The notes: generated from the letters alone by a model not told the origin. Counted from the first letter of the stretch, positions 1-9,583 are shown. The stretch is 64,000 nt of DNA from Paenibacillus alkalitolerans (GCF_016482785.1 NZ_JAEMXM010000011.1:62001-126000); one strand, 5' to 3'. Made by a program: numbers and translations.

Positions 1-432
1 CGGTATTTGGCTGAAGATATCCGTCGCAAGAGCGCCGGCATCTCCGGAATCGTCGGCCGGATGGAACAGTTGGCGCCGGTCGTCGTTGAGGAGTACCGCT
101 CCCGTTTGCAATCCAAATTGGAACAGTGGCTCGACGCGGAATCGGCGGGGGCCGTCGATCCGGGGCGGATTGCGATGGAGGCTGCCGTCTTCGCGGAACG
201 GGCGGGCATCGACGAAGAATTGACGAGGTTGAAAAGCCATGCCGAACAATGCGCGGCTTTGACCGGCGGCGAAACGCCCGCCGGACGCAAACTCGATTTT
301 TTGCTTCAAGAGATGAACCGCGAAGCGAACACGATCGGCTCGAAAGCGAATCACCTCGGGCTTTCCAATCTGGTTGTCGAGCTCAAATCGGAAATTGAAA
401 AATTGCGCGAACAAGCGCAAAATATAGAATAA
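1..432 (+). CDS. yicC: YicC/YloC family endoribonuclease, C-terminal part (5' end outside window)
   Basis: The reading frame is already open at base 1, so this is the last 143 codons of a gene of about 290. The visible part carries the C-terminal domain of the YicC/YloC family, including the near-invariant stretch KLDFLLQEMNRE followed by NTIGSKA. Characterised members of the family act as RNA-cleaving enzymes on small RNAs. It precedes remA and gmk, the usual Bacillota order. The N-terminal YicC-like domain cannot be assessed here. Confidence 0.93.
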   Translation, partial: RYLAEDIRRKSAGISGIVGRMEQLAPVVVEEYRSRLQSKLEQWLDAESAGAVDPGRIAMEAAVFAERAGIDEELTRLKSHAEQCAALTGGETPAGRKLDFLLQEMNREANTIGSKANHLGLSNLVVELKSEIEKLREQAQNIE

Positions 433-521
433 TTATTCAAACCTTACGTACGGCGGTACGGTATGAGCCGCATCGGACAGGGCAACACTGCCTATTATTG
501 AGGTGTTGAGGGGGAACCATC

Positions 522-782
522 ATGGCTATTAAACTTATAAACATCGGTTTCGGCAATATCGTTTCCGCAAATCGCATTATTTCCATCGTCAGCCCGGAAT
601 CGGCGCCGATCAAACGTATCATTCAAGAAGCGCGGGACCGTCACATGTTAATTGACGCCACTTACGGCCGAAGAACAAGAGCCGTGATCATCACCGACAG
701 CGATCACGTCATCCTGTCAGCCGTACAGCCTGAAACCGTAGCTCATCGATTGTCCAACAAAGATGAAGACCACGACGAATAA
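522..782 (+). CDS. remA: RemA family extracellular matrix regulator (DUF370)
   Basis: An 86-residue protein beginning [12 protein letters not shown], the hallmark start of RemA/YlzA. In Bacillus subtilis RemA is a DNA-binding activator of biofilm matrix and osmoprotection genes. Family features are the conserved SPESAPIKR stretch and the [11 protein letters not shown] segment implicated in DNA binding. The ATG follows a GAGGGGG ribosome site. It lies between yicC and gmk as in other Bacillota. The short leader upstream holds an imperfect palindrome around CGTACGGCGGTACG whose role is unknown. Confidence 0.93.
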   Translation: MAIKLINIGFGNIVSANRIISIVSPESAPIKRIIQEARDRHMLIDATYGRRTRAVIITDSDHVILSAVQPETVAHRLSNKDEDHDE

Positions 783-840
783 GCATATGGCTGCTGCCGG
801 TATATTGCACACCACCTTAAACAAAGCTGAGGAGCATTTC

Positions 841-1449
841 ATGAAGAAAGGCTTATTGCTCGTCCTCTCCGGACCGTCCGGCGTAGGCAAGGGCACGCTG
901 TGCGATCGTCTGCGCCAACTGTCGCCGGAACTCGTATATTCCGTGTCCGCCACAACCCGCGCTCCGCGCTCGGGAGAAGTGGAAGGGAAAAATTACTTCT
1001 TCACTTCCCGCGAACGCTTTCAGTCGATGATTGCGGAAGGAGAGCTGTTGGAATGGGCGGAATACGTGGGCAACTATTACGGAACGCCGAGAAGATTCGT
1101 GGAAGAAACCATCGCCGAAGGACGCGACGTCATTCTTGAAATCGATGTGCAAGGCGCAATGCAAGTGAAAGAACGTTTTCCCGAAGCGGTATTTATTTTT
1201 GTTCTTCCCCCGTCCCTGGAAGAGTTGCAGAACCGGATTCAAAGCCGCGGCACCGAAACGGAGAGCGCGATCCGCTCGCGGATGCAGGTGGCCGCGGACG
1301 AGATGAGGCTGATGGAACATTACGACTACGCCGTAGTAAACGATGTGATCGATCTCGCCTGCGCGCGGGTTCAAAGCATCATTACTGCGGAGCATTGCAA
1401 GCGGGAGCGAATGCTCCCCGCAGTTAAATCCTGGTTAAACGAGGTGTAA
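841..1449 (+). CDS. gmk: guanylate kinase
   Basis: Guanylate kinase converts GMP and ATP to GDP and ADP in the cytoplasm. The P-loop GPSGVGKGT lies near residue 11, followed by the GMP-binding region (SVSATTRAPRSGEVEGKNYFF). I place the start at the ATG at 841, preceded by a GAGGAG site, giving 202 residues, the normal family length. The same frame is open further upstream inside the remA end, but that extension carries no family sequence. It is followed by rpoZ after 3 bases. Confidence 0.95.
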   Translation: MKKGLLLVLSGPSGVGKGTLCDRLRQLSPELVYSVSATTRAPRSGEVEGKNYFFTSRERFQSMIAEGELLEWAEYVGNYYGTPRRFVEETIAEGRDVILEIDVQGAMQVKERFPEAVFIFVLPPSLEELQNRIQSRGTETESAIRSRMQVAADEMRLMEHYDYAVVNDVIDLACARVQSIITAEHCKRERMLPAVKSWLNEV

Positions 1450-1452
1450 GAG

Positions 1453-1665
1453 ATGTTGTATCCGTCGATTGATAAGCTGGTGGAAAAAGCCGAAAGCAAA
1501 TATTTGCTCGTCGTTGCCGCTTCGAAGCGGGCGCGCACATTGCGCGACGGCGCGAAAAGCCAATTAAAGAGTCCGCGATCTCACAAGTACGTGGGCGTCG
1601 CGTTGGAAGAAATCCACCTCGATTTCATCAAGCACGAAAAGACAAATAAAGAAAGCGCGAAATAA
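1453..1665 (+). CDS. rpoZ: RNA polymerase omega subunit
   Basis: A 70-residue protein beginning MLYPSIDKL with the family segment KYLLVVAASKRAR. Omega binds the beta-prime subunit and helps RNA polymerase assembly and stability. It sits directly downstream of gmk, the standard Bacillota position, and is followed by an intrinsic terminator-like hairpin, so its transcript may partly end before coaBC. Confidence 0.95.
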   Translation: MLYPSIDKLVEKAESKYLLVVAASKRARTLRDGAKSQLKSPRSHKYVGVALEEIHLDFIKHEKTNKESAK

Positions 1666-1670
1666 TGACG

Positions 1671-1698
1671 ACAACCCTTGCGGTTGTTATTTTTTTCT
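1671..1698 (+). terminator. intrinsic terminator or attenuator between rpoZ and coaBC
   Basis: The arms ACAACC (1671-1676) and GGTTGT (1682-1687) enclose a 5-nt loop and are followed by a T-rich run. The stem is short, so read-through into coaBC is likely. Confidence 0.65.
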
Positions 1699-1709
1699 CG
1701 GGGGAGTGA

Positions 1710-2936
1710 GTGGCGTTGCTGCAAGGAAAAACGATTGTATTAGGGATAACCGGCGGCATTGCGGCCTATAAAGCGGCGGCGGTATGCAGCAAGCTTTCGC
1801 AAAGCGGCGCCGACGTGCGCGTCGTAATGACAGAATCGGCGACAAAGTTCATCGCCCCGCTTACGTTTCAAGCGATTTCCCGCAATCGCGTCATCGTCGA
1901 TACGTTCGATGAAGAAGACCCGTCGGTCATAGCTCACATCGATCTCGCGGACCGGGCGGATGCCGTTGTCATCGCGCCTGCCACCGCTAATTTTCTGGCC
2001 AAGACGGCGCTCGGATTAGGCGACGACATGTTAAGCACGACGCTGCTCGCCACACGCGCGCCGATTCTCGTCGCTCCCGCAATGAACGTTCATATGTACG
2101 CCCATGTTACCGTTCAAACGCACATGGAGCAGCTTCGAGCGCGCGGCGTCCGGTTTGTCGAGCCCGGGGAAGGGTTCCTGGCCTGCGGTTATACGGGCAA
2201 AGGGCGGCTGGCGGAGCCGGAGCACATCGTGGACGAGCTTATGCGAATGTTCAAGATGAAAAGCGAGCTTTCCGGCAAAAAGGTGCTGGTCACGGCGGGA
2301 GCTACGGTTGAGCGGATCGACCCCGTCCGATATTTGACGAACGATTCTTCAGGGAAAATGGGCTTCGCCGTCGCGGCCGCCGCCCGGGACCGGGGCGCCC
2401 GAGTCACGGTCATTGCGGGAAGGACAAGCGTAGAGCCTCCATCCGGCGTCGACGTCATCCGTGTGGAATCGGCGGAAGAGATGCTCCATGCGGCGCTGTC
2501 GAAATTCGGCGACGCGGATATTGTCGTCAAAGCGGCCGCGGTGGCGGACTATCGTCCCGTGCGTACGGAACAGAAAAAAATCAAGAAGTCGGAGCAGCAT
2601 CTTTCTCTGGAATTGGAAAGAACGACCGACATTTTGAAAGAGTTGGGCAACCGGAAGACGCATCAAGTGTTGGTCGGTTTCGCTGCGGAAACTCATGAGC
2701 TGGAGCGGCAAGCGATGGCCAAAATCGCGTCCAAGCGCTGCGATCTCGTTGTGGCCAACGATGTGACGATACCGGGTGCGGGCTTTTCCGCAGATACGAA
2801 CGAAGTTTCGATATTCGATACGAACGGATTGGTTGAAAAGCTGCCACTTCAATCGAAGCGCGACGCAGCCGAACGAATCGTTACGTTGGCGGCCGGCTTG
2901 CTTGCGGAGCGCAGCGGGGGGAAGCAGGGACGATGA
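1710..2936 (+). CDS. coaBC: bifunctional phosphopantothenoylcysteine decarboxylase / phosphopantothenate-cysteine ligase
   Basis: CoaBC carries out two steps of coenzyme A synthesis: CTP-dependent joining of cysteine to 4'-phosphopantothenate (CoaB, C-terminal half) and FMN-dependent decarboxylation (CoaC, N-terminal half). The CoaC half shows the flavin-binding start GITGGIAAYKAA and the APAMN motif. CoaB begins near residue 185 with KKVLVTAGAT and contains VKAAAVADYRP. Length is 408, normal. Two starts compete: GTG at 1710 (3 nt after GGGGAG) and TTG at 1716 (9 nt after it). The TTG has the better spacing and gives an N-terminus more like B. subtilis CoaBC. The stop overlaps the priA start (ATGA). 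Confidence 0.95.
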   Translation: MALLQGKTIVLGITGGIAAYKAAAVCSKLSQSGADVRVVMTESATKFIAPLTFQAISRNRVIVDTFDEEDPSVIAHIDLADRADAVVIAPATANFLAKTALGLGDDMLSTTLLATRAPILVAPAMNVHMYAHVTVQTHMEQLRARGVRFVEPGEGFLACGYTGKGRLAEPEHIVDELMRMFKMKSELSGKKVLVTAGATVERIDPVRYLTNDSSGKMGFAVAAAARDRGARVTVIAGRTSVEPPSGVDVIRVESAEEMLHAALSKFGDADIVVKAAAVADYRPVRTEQKKIKKSEQHLSLELERTTDILKELGNRKTHQVLVGFAAETHELERQAMAKIASKRCDLVVANDVTIPGAGFSADTNEVSIFDTNGLVEKLPLQSKRDAAERIVTLAAGLLAERSGGKQGR

Positions 2937-5389
2937 TCGCGAATGTCGTCGTTGACGTCTCCGCGCGTGAAACCGACCGCCCGTTCAGCTATACGGTGCC
3001 GGAGCCGCTGCGTCCTCTTGTCCGTCCCGGGGTCCGGGTCGGCGTGCCGTTCGGACCGCGCCTGCTTCACGGGTTTGTCGTGTCCGTCGCCGAAACGTGC
3101 GACACGCCGGCGGATAAATTGCGTCCGCTGAAGACGGTGCTTGATATAAAGCCGCCGATTACTCCGGAATTGTTGGAATTGTCGGCGTGGATGAGCCGGA
3201 AATATGTTTGTACGCTTCACACGGCGCTTTCCGCCGTACTGCCCGGCGCGCTAAAGACAAAAACCGAGACCGTTTACCGGCTTGCCGCGGAATCGCCGGA
3301 CAGCGGCGGACAATGGCCGGGGGAAATCCGGGATATCGCGGCGTATGTCGAGCGCAAAGGCTCGGCAAAAGAAGAAGAGTTGATGAAAGCGTTCGGAGAC
3401 CGCATGCAATTGCTCGCACGGGCGGTTGAGCTGGGCGTGCTTATCGAGGAAAGACAAGTAAGGGATCTTGCCCGCAAGAAGACCGCCTTGTTTGTGACGC
3501 CCGCGCAGCCTGCGGAACGATTGCGGGAAGGCGCGTCGGAGATCGGGGCGAAAGCTCCGAAACAAGCGGACATCTTGCTGCGGCTGTCCGACTGCGCCGA
3601 TCCCGTTCCTCTCGCGGATTTGCTGCGCGACACGGGCGCGAGCGCGGCAGCGGTCCGTTCGCTTGAATCGAAAGGCTTCGTCCGCGTGGCGGAAACGGAG
3701 GTCGCACGCGATCCGTACGGCAACCGCCGGTTCGAAAAGTCGAATGCGCTGCCTCTGACCGCAACGCAAGCGAAGGCGCTCGAACCGATACGAGCCGCCG
3801 TGTCCGCTACCCGGCATGAAGCGTTTCTGCTTCACGGCGTAACGGGCAGCGGCAAGACGGAAGTGTATCTGCAGGCGATGCAAGCGTGCTTGGACGCCGG
3901 CCGGGAAGCGATATTGCTCGTTCCCGAAATCGCTTTGACGCCGCAAACCGTCGACGCCTTCAAAGGGCGGTTCGGCGATGACGTCGCGGTGATGCATTCG
4001 CGGCTGTCGCAAGGAGAACGGTACGACGAATGGAGAAAGATGGCTGAGAAGAAAGTCCGCATTGCCATCGGGGCGCGTTCGGCCGTGTTTGCTCCATTTA
4101 CGAACATCGGACTTATCATTATTGACGAGGAACACGAATCTTCCTATAAGCAAGAAGAGTCTCCCAAATATCACGCGAGGGATGTCGCGCTGGAGCGCGG
4201 GAAGAGGCATGGAGCCGCCGTCGTGCTCGGATCGGCCACCCCTTCGTTGGAGACGTATATGGCGGCTCACCGCGGCCGTTATACGTTGTTGGAAATGCAA
4301 GAGAGGGTGGCGGGAAGGCCTCTGCCCAAAGTGCGGGTGGTCGATATGCGGTCGGAATTGAAGGACGGCAACCGCGCCATGTTCTCCCGCCCTCTGAAAG
4401 AGGCGCTTGAGGCCAGGCTTGCGAAGGGCGAACAGTCGGTGCTGCTGCTCAACCGCCGCGGTTACGCAACGTTCGTGCTTTGCCGGTCGTGCGGATACAC
4501 CGCCCAATGCCCTCATTGCGACATCACGCTTACATACCATCGGACGAGCCGGCATTCGCGGTGCCATTATTGCGGGTACGCGGAGCGGGAAACATCCGTT
4601 TGCCCCGGCTGCGGAAGCGAGCATATCAGACAGTTCGGGGCCGGGACGCAGCGTGTGGAAGAGGAGCTCGCGAAGCTGTTTCCGGGGATACGGACGATCC
4701 GCATGGATGTCGATACGACCGCGGCGAAAGGCGCTCACGAGAAGCTGCTTTCGCAGTTCCGCAACCGGCAAGGCGACGTGCTGCTCGGCACGCAGATGGT
4801 TGCCAAAGGCTTGGATTTTCCGTACGTCACGCTCGTAGGAGTCATCAGCGCGGACACGGTGCTTCGGATTCCGGATTTCCGCGCGGCGGAACGAACGTTT
4901 CAATTGCTGACCCAGGTTGCCGGCAGAGCGGGAAGACACACGCTGCCCGGGGAAGTGATCGTACAGACGTACACGCCGGACCATTACAGCATCGTTCACG
5001 CATCGCAGCACGATTACCGCTCGTTCGCTCGGAGGGAATTGACGATTCGGAGAGAACTGGGCTACCCGCCGTACCGGCGGCTCGCATTGGCGACTTTGTC
5101 CCACGAAGACGTGTCGAAGCTTGTCCGCGCAAGCGAAGGCTTCGCCTCCGAAATCCGCTCGAGGTTTCGTCTCACGGCTTGGGATGGAGAACCCCCCGAG
5201 CTATTGGGTCCGGTTCCTTCGCCGATTCCGAAGCTGAAAGATAGATATCGGTTTCAATGCATGGTAAAATATCGGGGAGAATCTGCGGCAATCGACGCTT
5301 TGCGGGAAGCGGCCGATGCGTTTCGCGACGAGATGCGAAAATCAAAACTTAGCATACAACTGGATGTCGACCCGCAAATGCTGATGTGA
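2933..5389 (+). CDS. priA: primosomal protein N', replication restart helicase PriA
   Basis: PriA recognises stalled forks and reloads the replicative helicase. The 818-residue protein has an N-terminal DNA-binding region, a Walker A motif GVTGSGKTE near residue 301, a DEEH box near 396, and eight clustered cysteines between about 516 and 567 (CRSCG, CPHC, CHYCG, CPGCG) that bind two zinc ions. The helicase C lobe contains the QVAGRAGR motif. The start overlaps the coaBC stop by 4 bases, suggesting translational coupling. Confidence 0.97.
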   Translation: MIANVVVDVSARETDRPFSYTVPEPLRPLVRPGVRVGVPFGPRLLHGFVVSVAETCDTPADKLRPLKTVLDIKPPITPELLELSAWMSRKYVCTLHTALSAVLPGALKTKTETVYRLAAESPDSGGQWPGEIRDIAAYVERKGSAKEEELMKAFGDRMQLLARAVELGVLIEERQVRDLARKKTALFVTPAQPAERLREGASEIGAKAPKQADILLRLSDCADPVPLADLLRDTGASAAAVRSLESKGFVRVAETEVARDPYGNRRFEKSNALPLTATQAKALEPIRAAVSATRHEAFLLHGVTGSGKTEVYLQAMQACLDAGREAILLVPEIALTPQTVDAFKGRFGDDVAVMHSRLSQGERYDEWRKMAEKKVRIAIGARSAVFAPFTNIGLIIIDEEHESSYKQEESPKYHARDVALERGKRHGAAVVLGSATPSLETYMAAHRGRYTLLEMQERVAGRPLPKVRVVDMRSELKDGNRAMFSRPLKEALEARLAKGEQSVLLLNRRGYATFVLCRSCGYTAQCPHCDITLTYHRTSRHSRCHYCGYAERETSVCPGCGSEHIRQFGAGTQRVEEELAKLFPGIRTIRMDVDTTAAKGAHEKLLSQFRNRQGDVLLGTQMVAKGLDFPYVTLVGVISADTVLRIPDFRAAERTFQLLTQVAGRAGRHTLPGEVIVQTYTPDHYSIVHASQHDYRSFARRELTIRRELGYPPYRRLALATLSHEDVSKLVRASEGFASEIRSRFRLTAWDGEPPELLGPVPSPIPKLKDRYRFQCMVKYRGESAAIDALREAADAFRDEMRKSKLSIQLDVDPQMLM

Positions 5390-5428
5390 TCATATACTAG
5401 TGTCAAACGGAAGGAAGGAGCATCTCCT

Positions 5429-5911
5429 ATGGCAATACGCATCATTGTGAAACATCCGGACCCGGTGCTGCGGGAAAAGGCGAAACCGGTCCCTCAAGTA
5501 ACCCCGAATATCCAAAAGCTTCTGACCGATATGGCGGATACGATGTACGACGCACCCGGCGTCGGTCTCGCCGCTCCGCAAATCGGCATCTCCAAGCGGG
5601 TCATCGTGGTGGATATCGGAGACGAGCACGGTCTGATCGAATTGGTCAATCCGGAAATCGTCGAAGCGGACGGCGAACAAATCGGCCCCGAGGGTTGCTT
5701 GAGCATACCGGGCCTCCAAGGCGACGTGCGCCGTAAAAACCGCGTGAAGGTGAAAGGGCTGGACCGCAACGGGAACGAAATCGTCGTCGACGGCGAAGGA
5801 TATCTTGCGCGCGCGCTTCAGCACGAAATCGACCATCTGGACGGTATTCTGTATGTCGATATTGCCGATCGCGTTTACGAACCGAAGGAAGAGGAAGAAG
5901 AAGGAGCATGA
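5429..5911 (+). CDS. def: peptide deformylase
   Basis: Removes the N-formyl group from new proteins. The three signature motifs are present: [10 protein letters not shown] (motif I), EGCLSIPG with the metal-binding Cys (motif II) and QHEIDHLDG with the HExxH-type metal site (motif III). At 160 residues it is a typical small deformylase. The C-terminus is unusually acidic (KEEEEEGA). It pairs with fmt, with which it overlaps by 4 bases (ATGA). Confidence 0.96.
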   Translation: MAIRIIVKHPDPVLREKAKPVPQVTPNIQKLLTDMADTMYDAPGVGLAAPQIGISKRVIVVDIGDEHGLIELVNPEIVEADGEQIGPEGCLSIPGLQGDVRRKNRVKVKGLDRNGNEIVVDGEGYLARALQHEIDHLDGILYVDIADRVYEPKEEEEEGA

Positions 5912-6879
5912 CGTTGACGCAATCCCCAACGATCGTATTTATGGGCACGCCACAGTTCGCCGTCCCCTGTCTGCGCGCCTTGATCGAAGCCGGCTATACC
6001 GTCGCGGCCGTCGTGACGCAGCCCGACCGGCCGGTCGGCCGCAAGCGGGTGCTCACGCCTACGCCTGTGAAGGAAGAGGCGCTGCGTCACGGCATCCCCG
6101 TACTTCAGCCGCATAAGATGCGCGCCCCCGAAGCGGTGGCGGAGCTTGCCGCTTTCCGGCCCGATCTCATTGTGACCGCCGCGTACGGTCAACTGCTGCC
6201 TAAAGCGGTGCTCGACTTGCCGCAGTACGGCTGCATCAATGTGCACGGTTCGCTGCTCCCGAAATACAGGGGAGGAGCTCCGATCCAGCGCGCCGTCATG
6301 AACGGGGAGACGGTGACAGGCGTGACGATCATGTATATGGCCGAAGGATTGGATACGGGGGATATGATCTCCAAAGCTGAAGTCCCGATTGCGCCGGAGG
6401 ACGACTCCGGCTCCATGTACGATAAGTTAAGCGAGGCAGGTGCCGGGCTGCTCGTTCCTACGGTGGCAGCGATCCTTACCGGCACCGCCGACCGTGTGCC
6501 GCAGAATGATGCGGATGCGACGTACGCTCCGAATTTATCGAGAGACGACGAACGCATCGATTGGAGGCGCGCCGCAGCCGAAATTCATAATCAGGTCCGC
6601 GGCTTGTCGCCCCGTCCCGGAGCTTTCACAACTTGGAATCAAGATGTTTTTAAAGTATGGCGCACCGCGATTTCCGCACGAAAGGCCGCGGAAACCGCCG
6701 CTGCTGAGCCGGGCACCGTTGTCGCTCTCGATGCGAGCGGCATTCATGTGGCGGCAGGAGGCGGAGTGCTCGTGTTGACCCAAGTGCAGCCCGCCGGCAA
6801 GAAAGCGATGCCCGCATCGGAATTTTTGAAGAGCGGCCAGTTGAAAGCCGGAGACCGGTTTGGGGGGGAGGAAGCGTGA
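5908..6879 (+). CDS. fmt: methionyl-tRNA formyltransferase
   Basis: Formylates initiator Met-tRNA using 10-formyltetrahydrofolate. The N-terminal hydrolase domain starts [11 protein letters not shown] and contains the catalytic Asn-His-Asp set in [18 protein letters not shown] and GLDTGDM. A C-terminal tRNA-binding domain follows from about residue 205. Length is 323, normal. It is coupled to def upstream and overlaps rsmB downstream by 4 bases (GTGA). Confidence 0.96.
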   Translation: MTLTQSPTIVFMGTPQFAVPCLRALIEAGYTVAAVVTQPDRPVGRKRVLTPTPVKEEALRHGIPVLQPHKMRAPEAVAELAAFRPDLIVTAAYGQLLPKAVLDLPQYGCINVHGSLLPKYRGGAPIQRAVMNGETVTGVTIMYMAEGLDTGDMISKAEVPIAPEDDSGSMYDKLSEAGAGLLVPTVAAILTGTADRVPQNDADATYAPNLSRDDERIDWRRAAAEIHNQVRGLSPRPGAFTTWNQDVFKVWRTAISARKAAETAAAEPGTVVALDASGIHVAAGGGVLVLTQVQPAGKKAMPASEFLKSGQLKAGDRFGGEEA

Positions 6880-8252
6880 ACCGTTCCCGCCCTCCGCGCG
6901 TTCCCGGCGCCAGAGAGCTCGCCCTGCAAGCGCTGCTTGCGGTAGATACGGAGGGGGCATACAGCAACCTCGCTCTCAACGACGTCCTGCAGAAGCACCG
7001 TCCGGAGCCGAAGGAAGCCGCGCTCGCCACCGAGTTAGTGTACGGAACGATTCAGCGCCGCAATACGCTGGATGCGGTGCTGAACCGTTATATAAATAAA
7101 GGGATGGAGAAGCTGCAGCCATGGGTGCGCAGCTTGTTTCGTTTAAGCGCCTATCAACTGTTGTATTTGGACCGGGTACCGACGCATGCCGCCGTAAGCG
7201 AGGCTGTGGAAATCGCCAAGCGCAGAGGGCATCAAGGCATCAGCGGCATGGTGAACGCCGTGCTGCGCAACATTGTCCGCAATCCCGGCGCGCTTGAGCC
7301 TCCCGAGCGGCTGTCCCCCAGCGAGCGGATATCGTTCGTGCACTCTCACCCCGAATGGCTCGTTCGCCGATGGATCGAACAATTCGGGGAAGAGACCGCT
7401 TCGCGCATCGCCGAAGCAAACAACGAGCCGCCGCACGTCAGCGTCAGGGCGAACGTGCTGAAAAATTCGAGGGACGATCTGCTGGAACGTTTCATCCGCT
7501 CGGGGTTGGAAGCCCGTCCGTCCGAAGCGAGCCCCGCCGGCATCGTAGTGAAGGGGGCGGGCAATATGGCTCACTCGGACTGGTATAAGGAAGGGCTTTG
7601 CACAATTCAGGACGAGAGCTCGATGCTCGTCGCCGCCGTCGCGGATCCCGCTCCGGGTGCCCGCGTCTTGGATTGCTGCGCCGCGCCCGGAGGTAAGACG
7701 ACCCATCTGGCCGAGTTGATGGGAGGAACGGGAACGGTCGTTTCGTGCGACATTCATCCTCATAAGAGAGAACTGATCGAAACCAACGTCCGCCGCCTCG
7801 GGCTCGCCAACGTCGAGACCCATACGGAGGACGCAACGCGGCTGGCGGACAAGTTTCCGGAAGAAAGCTTCGATTGCGTGCTGTTGGACGCTCCGTGCTC
7901 CGGCTTCGGCGTCATCCGCCGCAAACCGGATATCAAGTGGACGAAGACGCCGGAGGACGTCGGCGAGATCGCCCGAATCCAAAGCGACATCCTCCACAGC
8001 GTCCATCGCTTGGTGAAGCCGGGCGGCGTACTCGTCTACAGCACTTGCACATTGGAGGCGGAAGAGAACGAGCGTCAGATGGAACGGTTTTTGGCGGCGT
8101 TCCCCGAATTCCGTCCCGATGCTTCGATGCCGGGCACTATTCCGCAGATCGTGCTCGACACTTGTTCGGCAGGAGAAGGACAGCTGCGGGTGCTGCCGCA
8201 TCATTTCGGCTCGGACGGATTTTTCATCGCCAGGCTGAGGAGACGGTCCTAA
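6876..8252 (+). CDS. rsmB: 16S rRNA (cytosine-967 C5) methyltransferase RsmB
   Basis: S-adenosylmethionine-dependent 16S rRNA methyltransferase of the Sun/Fmu family. An N-terminal NusB-like RNA-binding domain (residues 1-140) begins ARELALQALLAV. The Rossmann domain shows the SAM motif CAAPGGKTTHLAE, the DAPCSG motif with the general catalytic Cys, and the nucleophilic Cys in YSTCTLEAEEN. The start is the GTG that overlaps the fmt stop. Normally rlmN follows directly; here an insertion element separates them and its right end lies 16 bases past the stop. Confidence 0.95.
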   Translation: MNRSRPPRVPGARELALQALLAVDTEGAYSNLALNDVLQKHRPEPKEAALATELVYGTIQRRNTLDAVLNRYINKGMEKLQPWVRSLFRLSAYQLLYLDRVPTHAAVSEAVEIAKRRGHQGISGMVNAVLRNIVRNPGALEPPERLSPSERISFVHSHPEWLVRRWIEQFGEETASRIAEANNEPPHVSVRANVLKNSRDDLLERFIRSGLEARPSEASPAGIVVKGAGNMAHSDWYKEGLCTIQDESSMLVAAVADPAPGARVLDCCAAPGGKTTHLAELMGGTGTVVSCDIHPHKRELIETNVRRLGLANVETHTEDATRLADKFPEESFDCVLLDAPCSGFGVIRRKPDIKWTKTPEDVGEIARIQSDILHSVHRLVKPGGVLVYSTCTLEAEENERQMERFLAAFPEFRPDASMPGTIPQIVLDTCSAGEGQLRVLPHHFGSDGFFIARLRRRS

Positions 8253-8267
8253 GCAAACAAGCATGTG

Positions 8268-8437
8268 GTGAACCTCCCCCACCTATAGAGGGTCGGGGCT
8301 TCTGAATAGCGTATAGGTTTCTGCCACCTGAGGTGTCAGTTATAGACAACGTGTTCAAAGGAACGGTGACAGACCCGACGTTCATTCAGCAACACGGTAT
8401 ACCCGCGGCCCGGTCCAAGGCATCTACTACTTCTTGC
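8268..8437 (-). ncRNA. candidate reRNA (omega RNA) at the right end of the tnpB element
   Basis: In IS200/IS605 elements the TnpB guide RNA comes from the 3' end of tnpB and the right end, with the guide taken from flanking DNA. Here the 170 bases after the tnpB stop include the right-end hairpin with arms CCCCGACC and GGTGGGGG (one mismatch). If it is transcribed and processed as in relatives, the guide would be the minus-strand sequence from 8267 downwards, the rsmB 3' end. The assignment is by position only. Confidence 0.5.
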
Positions 8438-9583
8438 TTACGCAATCCGTAGATACTTGATTCGTTGGATTTGAGTCATCATCGGTTTGATTTCGCCGTA
8501 TTTGTAGACAGACAATATATTACATCCACCGTGGATATCGCGGTGTTGTATGTATCCACAGGAACAGCGATAAATTCTACCCGATGGCTTTCGTTTACAG
8601 GTGCAGACAGGACATGTCTGTGTCGTGTTTCGCTCATCCTGTTTGGCGATCGCGATCCCATGTGCATGCAGTTTGTACTTCATATATTCGTACTGCTTGC
8701 CAAACTGCCACTGACTCATACGTTGATTGTGCTTTCTAGAGCGAACCCGTTTTCCGATCCTCCTTCTCTTTTTGTTTGATCGGTTTCGTTGCACGCCCTC
8801 CACATCGCCGACGACAACTTCTTGCTGAAGCTGACGCTCGCTTTTGGACAGAACATAATGGAGAGCGCGGCGGTACTTTCTCCATTGTCGGCTGCCTCTC
8901 GTGCACTTGGCCATCTTGCGGCGCAGCTCTTTCATCTTCTTGTTTCGCAGCCGTTTGACACTGCGCAGCTTGCGTCCGGTCACGATCAATGCCTCTCCAT
9001 CTTCCGTGACGCATGCAACGGAATGGATTTCTCCGGGGTCTACGGCAGCGATTCGCGTTCCTTTCGCCATGGCAGGCTGGATGCCATCGTCATAGGAAAT
9101 GGCTAACTGTAATCCGCGATCATAGATCAGTTCGATCTCTTTGATCACACCGTTTGGAACGCGCTTGACCCATACGACAATCGGCTTCTGCCGCTTGCAT
9201 TGATAAATACCCGGACTGAGTTCGATACGCCCGTTGTCGTGTACTGTAAATCCTTGAGCCGCCCATTTCGTCGGAAAATGCTTCTTCGTTTTGTATGGAT
9301 ATCGGATGTGCGAATGACCCTTTTGTTTGGCTTTATGCGCATTGTCTCTCGCATGCAGATACTTGTGACAAACCGCTTGGATGCTCTGGCTGTGGATGGG
9401 ATATTTCCCTTTGGTCGCTTTTTGCAGTTGTGTTTTATCGATCCATTCTCCGTGCTCCAAGAAGTGACTTTTGGCGAAGTGCAGACAATCGTTCCAAACA
9501 TGTGCGGAGATGCGATTGCACGTAAACAGTCGGTCCAGGTCCTCTGAACTGGCATGGAACGACGTTTTCAAGACTCGAATCAC
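8438..9583 (-). CDS. tnpB: TnpB RNA-guided endonuclease of IS200/IS605 family, probable internal deletion
   Basis: A 381-residue TnpB, ancestor family of Cas12 nucleases. The RuvC-like residues are visible: Asp182 in VDPGEIHS, Glu262 in GDVEGVQ and Asp349 in HRDIHGGCNIL. A zinc ribbon runs from TCPVC to CSCG (residues 324-342). Between LSKSERQLQ (about 245-253) and EVVVGD the conserved helix with the LHK-x-S/T motif found in relatives is missing, apparently an in-frame loss of about 20 residues inside the RuvC fold. The frame is otherwise intact. The nuclease may therefore be inactive. A TATAAT-like box lies upstream at about 9620-9628 on the minus strand. Confidence 0.88.
   Translation of the reverse strand: MIRVLKTSFHASSEDLDRLFTCNRISAHVWNDCLHFAKSHFLEHGEWIDKTQLQKATKGKYPIHSQSIQAVCHKYLHARDNAHKAKQKGHSHIRYPYKTKKHFPTKWAAQGFTVHDNGRIELSPGIYQCKRQKPIVVWVKRVPNGVIKEIELIYDRGLQLAISYDDGIQPAMAKGTRIAAVDPGEIHSVACVTEDGEALIVTGRKLRSVKRLRNKKMKELRRKMAKCTRGSRQWRKYRRALHYVLSKSERQLQQEVVVGDVEGVQRNRSNKKRRRIGKRVRSRKHNQRMSQWQFGKQYEYMKYKLHAHGIAIAKQDERNTTQTCPVCTCKRKPSGRIYRCSCGYIQHRDIHGGCNILSVYKYGEIKPMMTQIQRIKYLRIA

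Noticed and set aside
763-840. Upstream extension of gmk
   Set aside because: It overlaps the remA end and lacks guanylate kinase sequence; ATG 841 has a good ribosome site.
3251-5104. Long minus-strand open frame (617 codons) inside priA
   Set aside because: It is antisense to an unmistakable priA, Arg-rich and without any recognisable domain; an effect of GC-rich third positions.
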